64,000 nt of DNA from Erodium maritimum (Eukaryota > Streptophyta > Magnoliopsida > Geraniales > Geraniaceae), in assembly GCA_963921825.1 (NCBI GenBank), contig OY997592.1:32281730-32345729 (forward strand), given 5' to 3'. Below the pieces are notes generated by a model. The model saw nothing but the letters and a program-made list of their open reading frames with translations. It was not told the DNA's origin and made no database searches. Position numbers and translations under genes: made by a program. Below, in pieces: positions 33,901-46,667 of the stretch. The number at the start of each line of letters is the position of its first letter. Position 1 is the first letter of the stretch.

Positions 33901-35700
33901 CCCCACCAAATAGCCTATGACCTGCTTCAATCTAGAGGACAGTAGTTTTGAGAGTATTTTATAACTTCCACCCATTAAACTTATGGGCCTATAATCATCA
34001 AAGGATAGAGGAGCCTCATTTTTGGGATCAATGTCAGAAAGGATGAGTTAATTCCTTTTCCAAGTTGACCAGTGTGATAAAAGCAATGCAAAAATTTCAT
34101 GAGATCTTCCTTTAAAATTGGCCAGCAAACTTGGAAGAATTTGAGAGTAAAACCATCTGGCCCTGTTGCCTTTTCTGCACTGCAGGCTAATATTGCTTGA
34201 AGAGTTTCTTCCTCAGTGAATGGACTTTCTAACCATTATGCTTGTTTTGGAGAGAGGGTTTGAAATGGAAGATCATCTAGTTGAATATTTGGATCAATGC
34301 CTTCTGAAAACCTTTGAGCAAAGTGATCTGCAGCAGCAACTTTAATATCTGAAGGGGAGGAAAGTAATTGGTCTTTGTACCAAATATGAGTAATCTTTTT
34401 GATAGCACCTTTGAAATTTGCCAGCCTATGAAAAAATTTGGAGCCTTTATCTCCATCATCAAACCACTTTCTCCTGGCCTTTTGACTCCATAGTTTTGAT
34501 AGCAACTTATACTTCAATATCAAAGAGGCTTTAAGTTCACCTCTCAAAGCACATTCAGCAGGAAGGAGGGGCCTTGATTCCACAATTGAGTATATCATCA
34601 ATTGACTTACTCAGATGAGCAATGTGGGATTCCAGATGGCCATAGACTTGTAGATTCCAAATCTTGATATCATCTTTCAAGAGTTTGAGTTTCATCCATA
34701 GAACATAGTAGGGTTGTCTAAAAACTTGGTAGGAGGCCCAAAAATTTTCCACTGCAGCATAAAATCTAGAATCTTCTATCCATATATTTAGGAATTTGAA
34801 TGGCCTAGGCCCCCAATCAACTATGTTGTCAAATAGGATTATAGGCTTGTGATATGAAATTGTCTAGGAAGGCAAACCTGAGAGAGGGAGCTGAATTTTT
34901 CCAAGAATTCTTGTGAGATGAGAAACCTATCTATTCTGGAGGCTCTTGATTGCTGACCAAACCAGGTATACTTGCCTCCATTTAGTGGGAGATTTAAAAG
35001 GCCCAAATTTAGGATGAATTGTTGAAACTTATACATATCTGAACCACCTGCCCTTTGAGAAGATCTTTCCTGAGCTGAAGTAACTACATTGAAGTCTCCA
35101 CCCAAGAGTAATAGTGTATCAGAAGGGAGGGCTAAGATTCTAGCCTCTAACTTGAGCCATAGACCGTTCCTCCCAGATGAAGTAGAGGGGGCATAGATAT
35201 TAATGATGCAACAAATATTTTGGCAAGAATGAATTTTCCCAAGCCAAATCAGGGTACCTTCCTCTTCAAAATACTAGGAGATAGAGAAGTCTCTCACTTT
35301 CCATAATGTAATCAACCCTCCTGAGGTAGCTATAGCATCTGAATAACAATATTCCCAGCCCCAAGGAAGACCACAGGACCTAAGAAAATTAGTTGGCATG
35401 ATATCTAGTTGGGACTTCTAAATCATGATGAAATTGGGGGCTTGCTTGTTCACCAAGGCACTGAAGCATCTCCTCTTTTGTTGAGAGGAGATTCCTCTCA
35501 CATTCCATGAGAGGAATTTCATGAGAGCAAGGGGGACCAATGCATGTGGCTCCTTTGTCCACCTGCAAAATAGGATCTGAGTCTTTGTCTAGATCAACAA
35601 ACTCATCTTCTGAGCCACCTTCAAAGTCCACTGATTGATTTTTGAATTCCTCAAGATCCTCTAACTGGTTTAGAATGATCTGATCAGACACCCCAGCTTT
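30941..35700 (-). mobile_element. L1-type LINE 1, degraded
   Basis: A non-LTR retrotransposon on the minus strand. A T-run at 30941-30948 on the plus strand is its poly(A) tail. From 5' to 3' it has the end of an ORF1-like acidic region (35691-35525), endonuclease (35522-about 34840), reverse transcriptase (about 34600-32880) and a zf-RVT/RNase-H-like tail (32788-31873), followed by a 3' UTR. I could not find a convincing target duplication, and the 5' end is approximate. It is of the same kind as LINE 2 at 60.3-64 kb. Confidence 0.85.
31873..35522 (-). pseudogene. LINE 1 ORF2: endonuclease, reverse transcriptase, zf-RVT
   Basis: The ATG at 35522 opens MKFLSWNVRGISS, the usual start of the plant L1 endonuclease. 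GGDFNVV (about 35100) and later the reverse transcriptase phrases QGRQIIDGILVA, FKANFEKAFDKVSW, RGLRQGCALSPLLFVL and LQFADN follow. The last replaces the catalytic FADD with FADN. The C-terminal zf-RVT part reads WITGIPPKITAYCWLACM. Several frameshifts and stops divide it (breaks are visible between 35389 and 34236 and around 34000 and 32850), so it is a dead copy. In the family the protein nicks target DNA and copies its own RNA there. Confidence 0.85.
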
Positions 35701-36861
35701 GAGACCAAGTTAAGTAGTATTGTGAGGTGGAAATTGACGAGGAAAAATTGCATATACTGGTGATGCAAAGCAAATTCGATGAAACAAAGGTTATATCGAA
35801 GAGGAAAGCCAGCAAGATAGATAAAAGGAAGGTAGTAGTCATATATAGAAAATATATTACACAAGTAAATGTGTTTTACGTTGGAGGTTTTTCGTTTTTT
35901 TCCTAATCTTTTCCATATCAACTACATGTTGGACATTGCTAACCACATGTACGTTGCTAACTGAGACGTGCCTGCGAGGTTTCTTTTTAGTTTTTATCAT
36001 GAGATGATGTGAGATGTATTTAAGTCAACATTCGATCTTATCCTATGATGTTATTTATTTGTAGTGTGTGATTGCTATATGGCTTAGTCTTATATCCAAA
36101 TTTAATAGACGTCTGGATGTAATTACCAGTCTTCACACCATGCATCGCGCATCGCGTGGTACCCCCACCTAGTATAAGTAAGTAGGAAGGGACATTAATA
36201 AAAATAAGTAAATAGTAGTAATATCCACATGTCTGAGTCCCTGATTGTTGCTTGTGAGTTATGACTGACAAACTAATGTGTTTGTGTCTGTGTGAATTGA
36301 ATACTGATAGTATACTGTATTCTGAAGGGAATAGGAAGGGATGCATCACACACGCACACGTTTGGAATTATGCCTTTGAGGCGTTTGAAATTCTATTTTT
36401 TTTACTTACAAAGCTGACTTGTTGACCGACCCGTTGACATACCCACACCCGACTTACGCCTAGGCGCTCGACCCGCCTAATTTAATTGGACAAGTCGGCT
36501 TATACGACTTGGACCGCCTGACTATACCAAGTTGGGTCAGCCAACCCTAAAAAACGCTTAGGCGGGCGCCTAAGCGACTACCATACGGGATTTTTAGAAC
36601 ACTGCTTTAAAGTCTGAATGAAGTAAGGAAGTAGGCATACCGTTGAGCCAATTTTTCTTCTTCCCCATATCTCTTTCTACTCTCCCTCGTCTTTTCTCTA
36701 TCTCTCTTTATCTTCTCCACACCATTTCTCAACGCAAACGCTAGTTCTTGGATCTAATGCCGCATATACCCATCCCATCACACAATCACAACATAAAGCG
36801 TGTAAAACCTTCACAACGAATATTTCTTCATCCTCTAAACATCATTACATGGATCAGTGTC
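35701..36861. other. Non-coding stretch right of LINE 1
   Basis: Mostly AT-rich without a gene. A block at about 36410-36605 carries GCCTAGGCG/CGCCTAAGCG motifs and ends GGGATTTTTAGAACACTGC, a type of repeat seen widely in plant genomes; I cannot assign its class. A pyrimidine-rich stretch follows at 36655-36730. Confidence 0.4.
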
Positions 36862-37530
36862 TCAAAACCGTACACGAAGTGTGTCATGTGCATGATGAAT
36901 GTCGTAGTCGACGTTATTATTGTGAATGTCAGTCACGAATTCGATCTCCTCCAAAACCAGGTAACTGTCGTCCACCTCCTTGTAGCAGATGAATGGCACA
37001 TGTCCGAACTCCTGTGCCAACCCCTGCTGAATCCTTGCTGGATCATGGTCTTCCCCTTTGACCACCGTGAGGAGCAACCACTCCATCATCATTATCGATG
37101 GCTTGGCCACCTTCATGGACTGCTCGAAAAACTCCTGGCATGTAAAGAGGTGGGAAAGGTAAAAGCCATGGGCCAACCATTGGTACATCCAAAACTCGGC
37201 ATTGGTCTTGTTGTCACTCAATGACGGCATGAAACAGTTGAGCAAGAGAAAAGCTCGTAACTCGTCCGAGGGATGGAAGCGGTATTGAGGGAATGAAGTT
37301 GAATACTGCAATGCATACCGAGTGTTTACATCAAGCCCCAGTCCTGTAAACCCATATCCATTTGGCTTCTGAACTATAGCACAAAGCATGTGGAGCCCTA
37401 TACTTAGAGCGAAGCCTCTATCAGTCCTTCTTCTCTCGAAGGTTTGGATATAACTGTACATGTACTGTATATAAGTTGCCTTCCTTGTTAGCTGCTTTAG
37501 CTCAACCAGCAAAATTCTCTCCCCATCCAA
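36862..37530 (-). CDS. Unrecognised 222-codon ORF
   Basis: An open minus-strand frame of 222 codons with normal-looking amino-acid composition (phrases VNTRYALQYSTSFPQYRFH, AEFWMYQWLAHGFYLSHLF and ARIQQGLAQEFGHVPF). The frame is preceded by a Gln/Ser-rich stretch (GGFQQSQAQQSQAQ), and a splice-acceptor-like TGTACAG lies on the minus strand at about 37750. The plus-strand frame opposite (36748-37224) is a shadow. I do not recognise the family. A cellular gene piece, a transposon gag-like protein and an endogenised viral nucleocapsid are all possible, and nothing seen here decides between them. If viral, it should be regarded as a fossil. Confidence 0.45.
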   Translation of the reverse strand: MDGERILLVELKQLTRKATYIQYMYSYIQTFERRRTDRGFALSIGLHMLCAIVQKPNGYGFTGLGLDVNTRYALQYSTSFPQYRFHPSDELRAFLLLNCFMPSLSDNKTNAEFWMYQWLAHGFYLSHLFTCQEFFEQSMKVAKPSIMMMEWLLLTVVKGEDHDPARIQQGLAQEFGHVPFICYKEVDDSYLVLEEIEFVTDIHNNNVDYDIHHAHDTLRVRF

Positions 37531-37759
37531 AATTCTCTGTGCCTGACTCTGCTGTGCCTGGCTCTGTTGGAAACCTCCACTATGCTTGGACCTATTTACT
37601 ACATGGGAGGGTATATGAATCCCCTTCCGTTTCTACCCTCCAGCTCCAGCTCCCTTCTGTCCTCCTTAGCTATTGTGTCCAGCTTCAGAATAGGATGAAC
37701 TTGTGGTGACACAATTTGAATCTGCCTTTTTGACCTTAAGCGCAGCAACCTGTACACGG

Positions 37760-39862
37760 AGGCAAGAAGCTTAGAGAAGAAACATAATTTTTTAGAAGAT
37801 AAAAAAATTATAACATGTTGAGCGGTCCAATTGAATTCTACAACAAATTAATTTTTTTAATGTTTTGTAAGTCAATAATGTTTATAAATAATTTAATTTT
37901 AATAACGTATTCAATTATTATGTTTACGAAGTATTTAACGAATTAATTTAGGGTTAATTACACTCATCTATCTCGTACTATACATGTTTAACGGATAAAG
38001 ACCTCAAATTTTTTTCGTAACGGAAACCTACCCCGAACTAACACTCAATAATAACATACCCTCTATCCATGTCTATTAGTTTTTTTGTAAAATGACGAAA
38101 ATACCCTCAAATATTTTAATAATAAGGGAAAACTACAATTGTCTACCCTCAACTTGTCACGATTATCTGATGAGTACCCTCATGTATTTTTTTAACTGAT
38201 ACCTACCTTGATGTTTCCACGTTTAACGCTTTACCCATTCCGTCCAAGTTTTACATGATTTACTGTTCACTTTTTCTGAAATACCCAAAATGCCCTAAAC
38301 TATTATCCAAATTTTCACCCTTTACCCTTCCAACCCTAAACCTAATTCTTTTTTCCAAATTCAACACTAAATCAATTTTATTTTTATACCAGGTTACAAA
38401 AAAATGTCTTATTTTTTTTTAAATAATTTTATTTTTACATCAAATTACAAAAAAAAAAAGTACTTTGAATCTACTCTTTGATTATTATTCTTTCCATTTA
38501 TGAACTTAATTGTTGAACAAAAGAACTGACAACATCATATCTAAAATATATGTCAAAGAAGGGAATTGTAAGTGCTAAAGGGAAAACCGAAACTCCACAT
38601 ATGTAGTTATTTGGATAATTGCAAAAAAGTACCATGAGGTATTCATTTTTTGCAATTAGTAGCCCTCTTCTTTGGTAATTGCATATGTGTTACCCTTCTT
38701 CTAATGTGTAGTTTGCTTATAAGTTGTGAAGAAATGGTTAAGAATAAACAGGACATAACATTTGAACAACCATGATCAGCATGCATAGTCAATAGTCAAC
38801 CTACTAATTAGCATACCTTTTTAGGCATGTCCAAAGGGTTCTTAATAGTTGAACTAGTGTTGGGAGGATTTGGCAAGCAGGACTCCTACAGAGTAACATT
38901 TCATCAATAGAGAAGGGATGAACAAATAAGGATGAAATGAAAAAGCTCCTAATGAAAAGTACTTCATTTGCTTGGGAACTTCTGTTGTGGAGCTGTACTT
39001 GATCATCACTCCCTGTTTCTAGCTTCTAGTGCGATTCATAATCACTAAAACCTCATGTTTATCAGGACCGAAATCTATGTGAAAGTTCAAATTACCACAG
39101 TCTGGAACAGGTTCATCATTGAATTTGGCAATCTGAAGGAGGTCTTTAGTCTGTTTAATTTATCAAATGTATATGTAGACCGTTAGCAATACACAAAATT
39201 GGGAAGAAAAAAAGGCATCTCATGCCATTCATACCTCAAATCTGACAAAGTAGCATGCATCAAATTTATATCTCATGTCATTTTGCAAAAAAAACTAAGG
39301 AAAGCAAAGTTCACAGAACATATCATTATATGAACCTCTTAGTTAACAAAAAGTATTCGGATGTTCATAACAGTTCATAGAAAACTACGATAACAAATTA
39401 CCCGATATGAGTTCCTAACCGACGTTCGTAAAATCGAAAGCCAAACATAACAAATATCAGCAGAAGTACACAACTATCAATTCTAGATCTGCCGATTTTA
39501 AAGAAAAACTTAATACTAAGATGGATCGCTGAAAACCATAGGTAAACAAAAAGCACAAATGAGCCTAAATTCGAATCCGAACACCACATCTACACAAATT
39601 GGAAACCGACAATTACAGACACAGATACATATGAAATTACATCACAACAAGCTGATTAGCAGTGAGAAGATGAACACACAACAAGCTGATTAGCAGTGAG
39701 AGAAAACACGATTACCTGAAAATGCGATTGCTCAGTGATCTGTATGCGTGAACAAGCGATCGGATAAACAGGTAGAAAGTTCAAATACATAGAATCACAC
39801 CACAACAAGCTGATTAGCAGTAACATGATTACCTGACAATGCGATTCCTCAGTAATCTCTGC
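37760..39862. other. AT-rich region with MITE fragments and one coding-like scrap
   Basis: MULE-type MITE ends are recognisable at about 38125-38340 (GGGAAAACTACAATTG, then ACCCTCAACTTG) and at about 38610-38705 (GGATAATTGCAAAAAAGTAC, the same family as the MITEs at 58613 and 59467). On the minus strand 39153-39022 encodes AKFNDEPVPDCGNLNFHIDF and FGPDKHEVLVIMNRTRS, which looks like a protein but is not one I can name. The motif CAACAAGCTGATTAGCAGT is repeated at about 39645, 39680 and 39800, just before the hAT element. Confidence 0.45.
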
Positions 39863-41759
39863 CAGGACCGGCCCAATCATTATTGAGGCCTAAAGCGATA
39901 GTTTGATCGATGCCTTTTTTCCTTATGAAAGAATATAATATAAAAATAAGAAAAATTGTTCATATAGAAAGACTATACTATATGATATTCAAAAAATGAG
40001 CTTCAATATCTACTTATAACACTGAAAATCTAAAATGGATGGTAGATATTAATTTCTAACAAGACAATCTCCATGGATAAGATTTACCGTCTAAAATTCT
40101 ATACAATAATTCAAAAGTTTAAGGATTCACATTTATTTATAAATGAGATACATTCATTCCAAGTTCAAATATGATAGGTTGAAGATAATTCTATATAGTT
40201 ACACCAAATTATGTTAGCTTATAGGTGACGTCGTGTATGACTCGCTTTATCATCAAAATCTAGAAATTTTCACATTTAAAATATTTTTTAAATACTAAAT
40301 ATAAGTTCAAACTAGGATCAATAAAATATAAACGAAAATAAGAAAATTCATAACCTACACTAACGATGCAAGATAATAGATATCTGAGAATTTTCAAGAA
40401 CCAACGACATTCAGTATCGAAACTCACCGATCAACCGATAAAACAAGATAGGACAAGTCCAACACATTCTTTAGAATATCTTAGGATATATTCCCAATGT
40501 TGAAAAAGTTTATGAACAAAATCAGGACTAAGGAATCATAAACAAATAATCATTCATGCTCATGACCTCTGGTCTTTTCTCTCCGTTGAGCATCTCCATC
40601 TCATATGGGTGAATCATTTCCCAGAACTTTGGATAATACAACTTTATGTGATAGGTATATAAATCCAACTTTATTTATCGTCTTGTTTGATTATGAAATG
40701 AAATTTTCGCAATATCCCTTCTTATTGCAATATTTTTGGAATAGGTTCTCTTTTTTTTTTTTACTTGTATTTTGGTCAAATTATTTTTGGTTTCTTACAA
40801 TACTTTCATAGTTTATAGTGTATAATAGTACTTTAAATTTCAATATTTTCAAACTCTACGAGACTCATGCTTTTAGTCCATGAACTTCATGGATTGTTCT
40901 CGATAACTGTCACGCCCCGAATTCAGTAGGACCGAACCCGGAACGCGAACGGTGAAACAATAAAATAATTTTCAAACATTTTAATAAAACCGCTTAAAAT
41001 CACCACTTAAGTTAATCAAAAGACAATATTTTACAACTGAAAATACGTCCAAAACAAGCGGACAAAAACCAAAGCGTACGTCGCTAAACTCCCAAAAACC
41101 CGGACTCCCGCTCCCAGCTCTTCAAGCTTCGAGAGCTCCCCTAGTCCGTCTCACGACCAGTACCTGCAGGAAAAGTAGCAGGGGTGAGCATTTCGCTCAC
41201 CGCCACGGATACCGGGTTGACCACGACATACCAGCAGAAATACCGGGAACCCGACCACAACAACCCCAGGGACTACTACCCCAAAAACACGATTTAGACT
41301 GACGGTCACGCAAAACAACTATTAAACTTTACCAACCAACTCAAAACCCGGACATGTAATGTAGACCCGACACAGCGGTTACGACCTCAACCCAAAACGC
41401 AAATAATAACCACGCAACACCCAAGATCAAAAAGGATCGCACACAACAATCAAGATCATAAAGGATCGCACTGCCCCACGCAACATTCCCCGACACGCAG
41501 TCGGGCCAGGCGGTCGACCTGTTAGCGACATATACAGCGATACTTTTCTGATAGCTAGTCGGAAGGGGAGCCGCCCTTCATCGCAGAAGAATGCACAACT
41601 TTACCGATGGTTAGTCGGAAGTCTAGCCAACCCCCACGCGCGAGACCCTAGGAACCCCTTTCTGTCAGGCGGGCCCCAACCTCCATGCAATCACAGTCAT
41701 CACCCAAGGTTCAACAAATAGCGACAATAATACACGACTCACTACCACTCGGCAGGACA

Positions 41760-41965
41760 GTCAGCAACAATACAGGTTTAACACCCCACAGGCACACATG
41801 GCCACCAAGACACACAAACAGTAATATACGGGTTCAACACCTCAAAGGCACTCATGGCCACCCACGACACAAAAAACAGTAAGATACGGGTTCAACACCC
41901 CAAAGGCACACCAGACCGCCCACGACACACAAACAGTTCCACACGGGTTCAACACCCCAAAGTCA
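41760..41965 (-). repeat. Tandem units inside the gypsy 3' LTR
   Basis: Three or four units of about 58 bp with GGGTTCAACACCCCAAAGGC and CATGGCCACC. This is the shortest array of the LTR copies in the window. Confidence 0.8.
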
Positions 41966-43455
41966 CACATGACCACCCTCATAAACACAGCAAGTTACTT
42001 AACCTACGGGCACAACCAAAAGCCACCAGTATTACTATTGTTCGATATGTTCACTTATCCTACGACACTACTAAGTGTCACATGCATTTCTATTGTTCGA
42101 TACGTTCACGTATCCTACGACACCACTAAGTGTCGCCTGTATTTCTATTGTTCGATAAATTTACTTATCCTACGACACCAACAGTGTCACATGCATTTCT
42201 ACTGATAACTTTCCCTAGTCAAGGCCGATATCCGGCTACTTTTCCCTACCTCGTAACGCTTTCCAAATATCCACGCTCAAGCTCTGGCGTGCTCGCATTC
42301 ACCCGCTTAGCCTCCTCTTTCCGCGGTCGACGGCACGATCTAACAAGATCACAAATTAAAACACTTTTTAAGTTCGCAAGCAAAGCTGAATTTTAATGAA
42401 TTTGACGCCCCAACGCGACCCCGACAATGCCGATCACTCCCAAACTTCCCAATTACTCGACATTGTCAACAAAGGGCCCGGAAAAGCCCGTTTCGCCCGG
42501 CTCGGCGAATCTGCCCAGGATCGGAAAACGCCCTTCCGTGGCCCCGAAAATTCCCATTTTCGCTTCTACGATCCTAAAATAATTCAAGTGTTCCAACGCA
42601 ATCGACGGAATCAATTTCCGACTTCCGAGCGATTTAATTCGCGTTTAAAGTTTCTAAACCCGAAATTTCCAATTTCCACAATTTAATCCCATAATTCGTT
42701 CCGGGTGTGAATTATCTATTCGGGGATCGTCCAAAACCACCCGAACACGAAAAACACGAGGCCCCGGCAAGTGGGCCCACACAGCCACACGGATCGTCGG
42801 GAAATCACCAAAAACCCCCAACTTCTCTCATTCCCTTTCTCTCTCTTCTTTCTCTCTCTCTATTTCTCTTTTTTTCTGAATTGTCGTGTACCCTCATCCT
42901 TTCCCTTTTTATTTTGTTCAAAAAAAACACCAATCTCTTATTTACAAAATTACCACTCTTAATTCTTTTTCTTTATTTTAAAAACCAACCACCACCACAT
43001 TTATGACAAGTGTCTTGTGGGTCCCATGAGTTGGAAAAATATCTTTGTAGATATTTTTCAATCAGATTCGCGAAATTCGGTCGTCTCGGGCCCCTTGCGG
43101 GCCCATTTTCCAAGAAATTATGAAATTTCACGTGCTGCAAGGAAACGGCCCAACTAAGACCACTGCAACGACGGCTAAGCTTTTTGGATCCAAAACGGGC
43201 CTCGAACGGACCAAAACGTCGCTCGGTTGACTTTTATTGCAAAAAGTCAACTTCTCCCGAATTGGTCAAAAAGTTGCCCTGAGTCACCCAGAACTCACTT
43301 TGGTCGATATCGGGGTCAACTTAAGTCCGATATGACCCTCGGGGTCAATTATAGGTTCATTTTGGTGTATGTCCAAAAATTTTAAATTTTTTCGTTTTTC
43401 TACCGATTGACCGGCGTTGACCAGGAGCGGTCTTTACAATCTACCCCCCTTAAAG

Positions 43456-45535
43456 GAATTTCGTCCGCGAAATTTGAATCAAACGTACTTCCGGAGTCGA
43501 TCAGGTTGGTGTACTTCGTGCGAACCTCGCCCTTGCGCTCCCAAATCGACTCGGCTCCGTGGTGCCGTCACTGTACCCGTATTAGACGGACAGTCTTGCC
43601 ACGCAGGACCTGATCCCGTATATCGATTTCTCGAACCGGAGTCTCCTCATACGAGACATCACCAGCCACCTCGACATCTGCCCACTCAATGACGTGAGAG
43701 GGGTCCGCATTATACTTCCGCAATTGGGAAACGTGGACATTCCCAAGTTGCGCTGATAGTGCAAGTCAGTATGCAACTGCTCCCACTCTACTCAGACCTC
43801 GCAAGCCCCGATATACCGCGGGGCTAAATTTCCTCCTCCGCGGTTGAAACGTACCAGTCCATTCTCCGGACTCACCTACAGGGATGCATGGTCACCCACT
43901 GCGAACTCGAGAGGTCGGCGCCGTCTGTCATCATAGCTCTTCTGCCGACTCTGCACGGTCTTCAACCGCTCACGTTTTGGCTCGACCTACTCAGTCGCCT
44001 CTCGAGCCAGTCCTAGACCCAGTAACTCTTATTCCTCACTTCTGCCCAGCACACGGGCGATCGACCCGGCCTACCATACAACGCTTCGAACGGTGCCATC
44101 TCGATACTGGCCTGAAAGTTGTTGTTGTAGGCGAACTCGACCAGCGGTAGGTGGGTTTCCCACGACCCCCTAAAGTCTAGCACACATGCCCGCAGCCTGT
44201 CCTCCAAAATCTGAATCGTGCGCTCGGACTGGCCGTCTGTCTGTGGGTGGTGTGTCGTACTGAGTAGAACCTCGGTCCCCAACGCGGTCTGCAGACTCGG
44301 CCAAAATCTGGACGTGAAACGAGGATCCCTGTCAGACACTATCGACACAGGGACTCCATGGAGACGCACTATCTCCTGAATGTACAAGCGGCTCAACTTG
44401 TCGACCGGATCAGTCATCCTCATGGCCAGGAAATGGGCCGACTTGGTCAACCGATCGACTACCACCCATACCGCACAATGTCCCCTCGGCGATCTCGGCA
44501 ATCCACTCACGAAGTCCATCGTGACGTGCTCCCACTTCCACTGGGCAATCGGCAGTGGCTGCAATAATCCGGCAGGACGCTGATGTTGGGCTTTCACCTA
44601 CTGACAGGCGAGACATCTCGATACAAATTCCGCGACCGCTCTCCGCATCCCGCTCCACCAAAAGTGCCGCCTGATGTCGCGGTACATCTTGGTGCTACCC
44701 GGGTGCACTGTAAGACGTGAATGATGTGACTCTCGCAACACGTCGTCTCTACAGTTGCGCAGCACGAATAACCCTCCTCGATATCGTAACCCCCAATCAG
44801 CACTGAGGTCCCAGCCTTCTGCATCGACACCGTTGATGACCCTCTCTCGGATCTCTGACGTCCCGACGTCCTCCGACTGCGCCTCCAATACTCGGGCAAG
44901 TAGTGAGGGTTGAGCCACCAATGAGCACATGGCCACGCCACCAGTAACCTCCTCTAGCTCAAGCCCGAACGTGCCCAGTACCCCCATCATGTCCCACTCT
45001 CGGACAGATATGCTAGCAAGACTCGGAACCGACTTCCTACTCAGTGCGTCGGCAACCACGTTCGCCTTACCCGGATGGTAGTGTAGCTCACAGTCGTACT
45101 CCTCAAGTAGCTCCATCCATCGCCGCTGGCGCATGTTCAGGTCTCGTTGGGAAAAGATGTACTTGAGGCTCTTGTGATCCGAGAAGACCTGAAATCGCTC
45201 GCCATACAGATAATACCTCCAGCCCTTTAGCGCGAACACGACTGCTGCTAATTCCAAGTCATGGGTAGGGTAGTTGCGCTCGTGTGTCTTCAACTGCCTA
45301 GAGCCATAAGCAACCACTCTACCCAACTGCATCAGTACACAGCCAAGTCCTTCCCCGGACGCGTCACAGTAGACCTCATACCCGACCCCTCGCTCTGGCA
45401 CTATCTATATTGGAGCGGTAGTCAGACGAGTCTTCAGCTCCGTGAACGCACGTTCACAATCCTCTGTCCACACAAACCCGACTCCCATGCGCGTCAAAAG
45501 AGTCATAGGCGCGGCTAGTCGCGCAAAGTCCTGGA
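43456..45535 (-). pseudogene. gypsy pol remnant: RNase H and integrase
   Basis: On the minus strand, the end of reverse transcriptase and RNase H ([33 protein letters not shown], about 45599-45000) are followed by the integrase zinc finger (about 44720-44600, [20 protein letters not shown]) and the integrase core (about 44597-44040, with [21 protein letters not shown] and [11 protein letters not shown]). The C-terminal extension (about 43760-43460) has QLRKYNADPSHVI, typical of Tekay/Del elements. This order is the gypsy order. The coding region is broken and treated as a fossil. Confidence 0.87.
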
Positions 45536-46667
45536 CAACTAAGACCACTGTAACGAAGGCTAAACTTTTTGGATCCAAAACGGGCCTCGAACGGACCAAA
45601 ACGTCGCTCGGTTGACTTTTACTAGCAAAAAGTCAACTTCTCCCGAATTGGTCAAAAAGTTGCCATGAGTTACGCAGAACTCACTTTGGTCGATATCGGG
45701 GTCAACTTAAGTCCGATATGACCCTCGGGGTCAATTTTAGGTTCATTTTGGTGTATGTCCAAATTTTTTAAATTTTTCCGTTTTTCTGCCGTTTGACCGG
45801 CGTTGACCAGGAGCGGTCTTTACAATAAATGATCTTATTTTTTCAATAAACATTTTAGTACAAAACCAAGACATTCTAGAACCAGATGTTAATACATGTC
45901 ATGTTTCCCTTCCAATCAGACAATAGTGATATTATTCAAAATTCGTCTTTAGATGCATAGTTCCATTATTTGAATGTCTAATAAATTGGTTTATCAAATA
46001 TTAAGGGAAGTAGGGAATATCAAATCAACACTTAATGGATTTCTCACGTGATTGCATCAATTCTTTTTCTAGTTATGATCAAACATCTATATCCAATATC
46101 GGATTTTGTTTTCTATTTTGACGGCTTACTTTGTCCAAACTATTTTGGTTTGTGCATTTTCGTAATGAAGTTGATAAATTCATTGTCATTCCTCCAAAAA
46201 AAATACTACTGTATTTATATATAAATATAAAAAAATAATTTCTTTGGTTTGATCCATTGTTTTTTATCCATGTTTTTAATTCACTGATCACTAGTAAATT
46301 GAACTTGTATGTTTTGTTTCGGTAACGATAGTTTTTTTCATTGCGAAATAAAGATCTATGGAGTTCTTAGAATGTTCAACCATTAAGAAAAATTGTCTTT
46401 CATTTGGATGAAAATTGTTTTATCTGAAAAACATATTTGAATAGAGATCAAAATTGGGCCCAACTTGTATTAAAATTTGATTTCAAAATTAAAAGTGTAG
46501 TACTTTCGCTTAATTAGGTTTCATCAAATAGTAACGGGTCTTTAGTTTTTTAGGTTTCATCTGACGCCTTAAATGGATTCTTATTTAATTTTGTTGGGCC
46601 TTTTCTGATCCGAGGCTTTAAGCGATTGCTTAACTCGTTTAAAGCTTGAGCCAGCCCTGATCTCTGC

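Larger units (their letters stand above)
40903..45829 (-). mobile_element. Ty3/gypsy chromovirus-like element (Tekay/Del type), fossil
   Basis: A minus-strand element with a full 3' LTR (40908-43438), a polypurine tract just inside it (43439-43455, reading TTTAAGGGGGGTAGA on the minus strand), part of pol (about 43456-45535) and part of the 5' LTR (45536-45824). Flanking 5-mers are ATAAC and ATAAA, probably a duplication with one change. It is incomplete and broken in several places. Over the 289 bp that both LTRs share, I count roughly 13-15 differences by eye, which at a commonly used plant LTR rate of 1.3e-8 per site per year suggests about two million years. It is the same family as the solo LTRs in the MULE. 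Confidence 0.88.
39855..46667. mobile_element. Defective hAT element, split by a gypsy fossil
   Basis: The ends CAGGACCGGCCCAATC (39863) and, inverted, CAGGGCTGGCTCAAGC (46659) are variants of the hAT terminus CAGGGCCGGC. The perfect 8-bp duplication ATCTCTGC lies at 39855-39862 and 46660-46667. An inner inverted match (GCCTAAAGCGAT against GCTTTAAGCGATTGC) supports the pairing. Once the gypsy element at 40908-45824 is set aside, about 1.9 kb of AT-rich sequence remains with no transposase, so this is a non-autonomous copy. Confidence 0.88.

Noticed and set aside
30941-35700. The possibility that LINE 1 has a clear target duplication.
   Set aside because: I compared the bases beside the T-run at 30941 with the region around 35700-35760 and found no convincing direct repeat.
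36748-37224. A 158-codon plus-strand ORF.
   Set aside because: It overlaps the longer minus-strand ORF in antisense and has a less protein-like composition.
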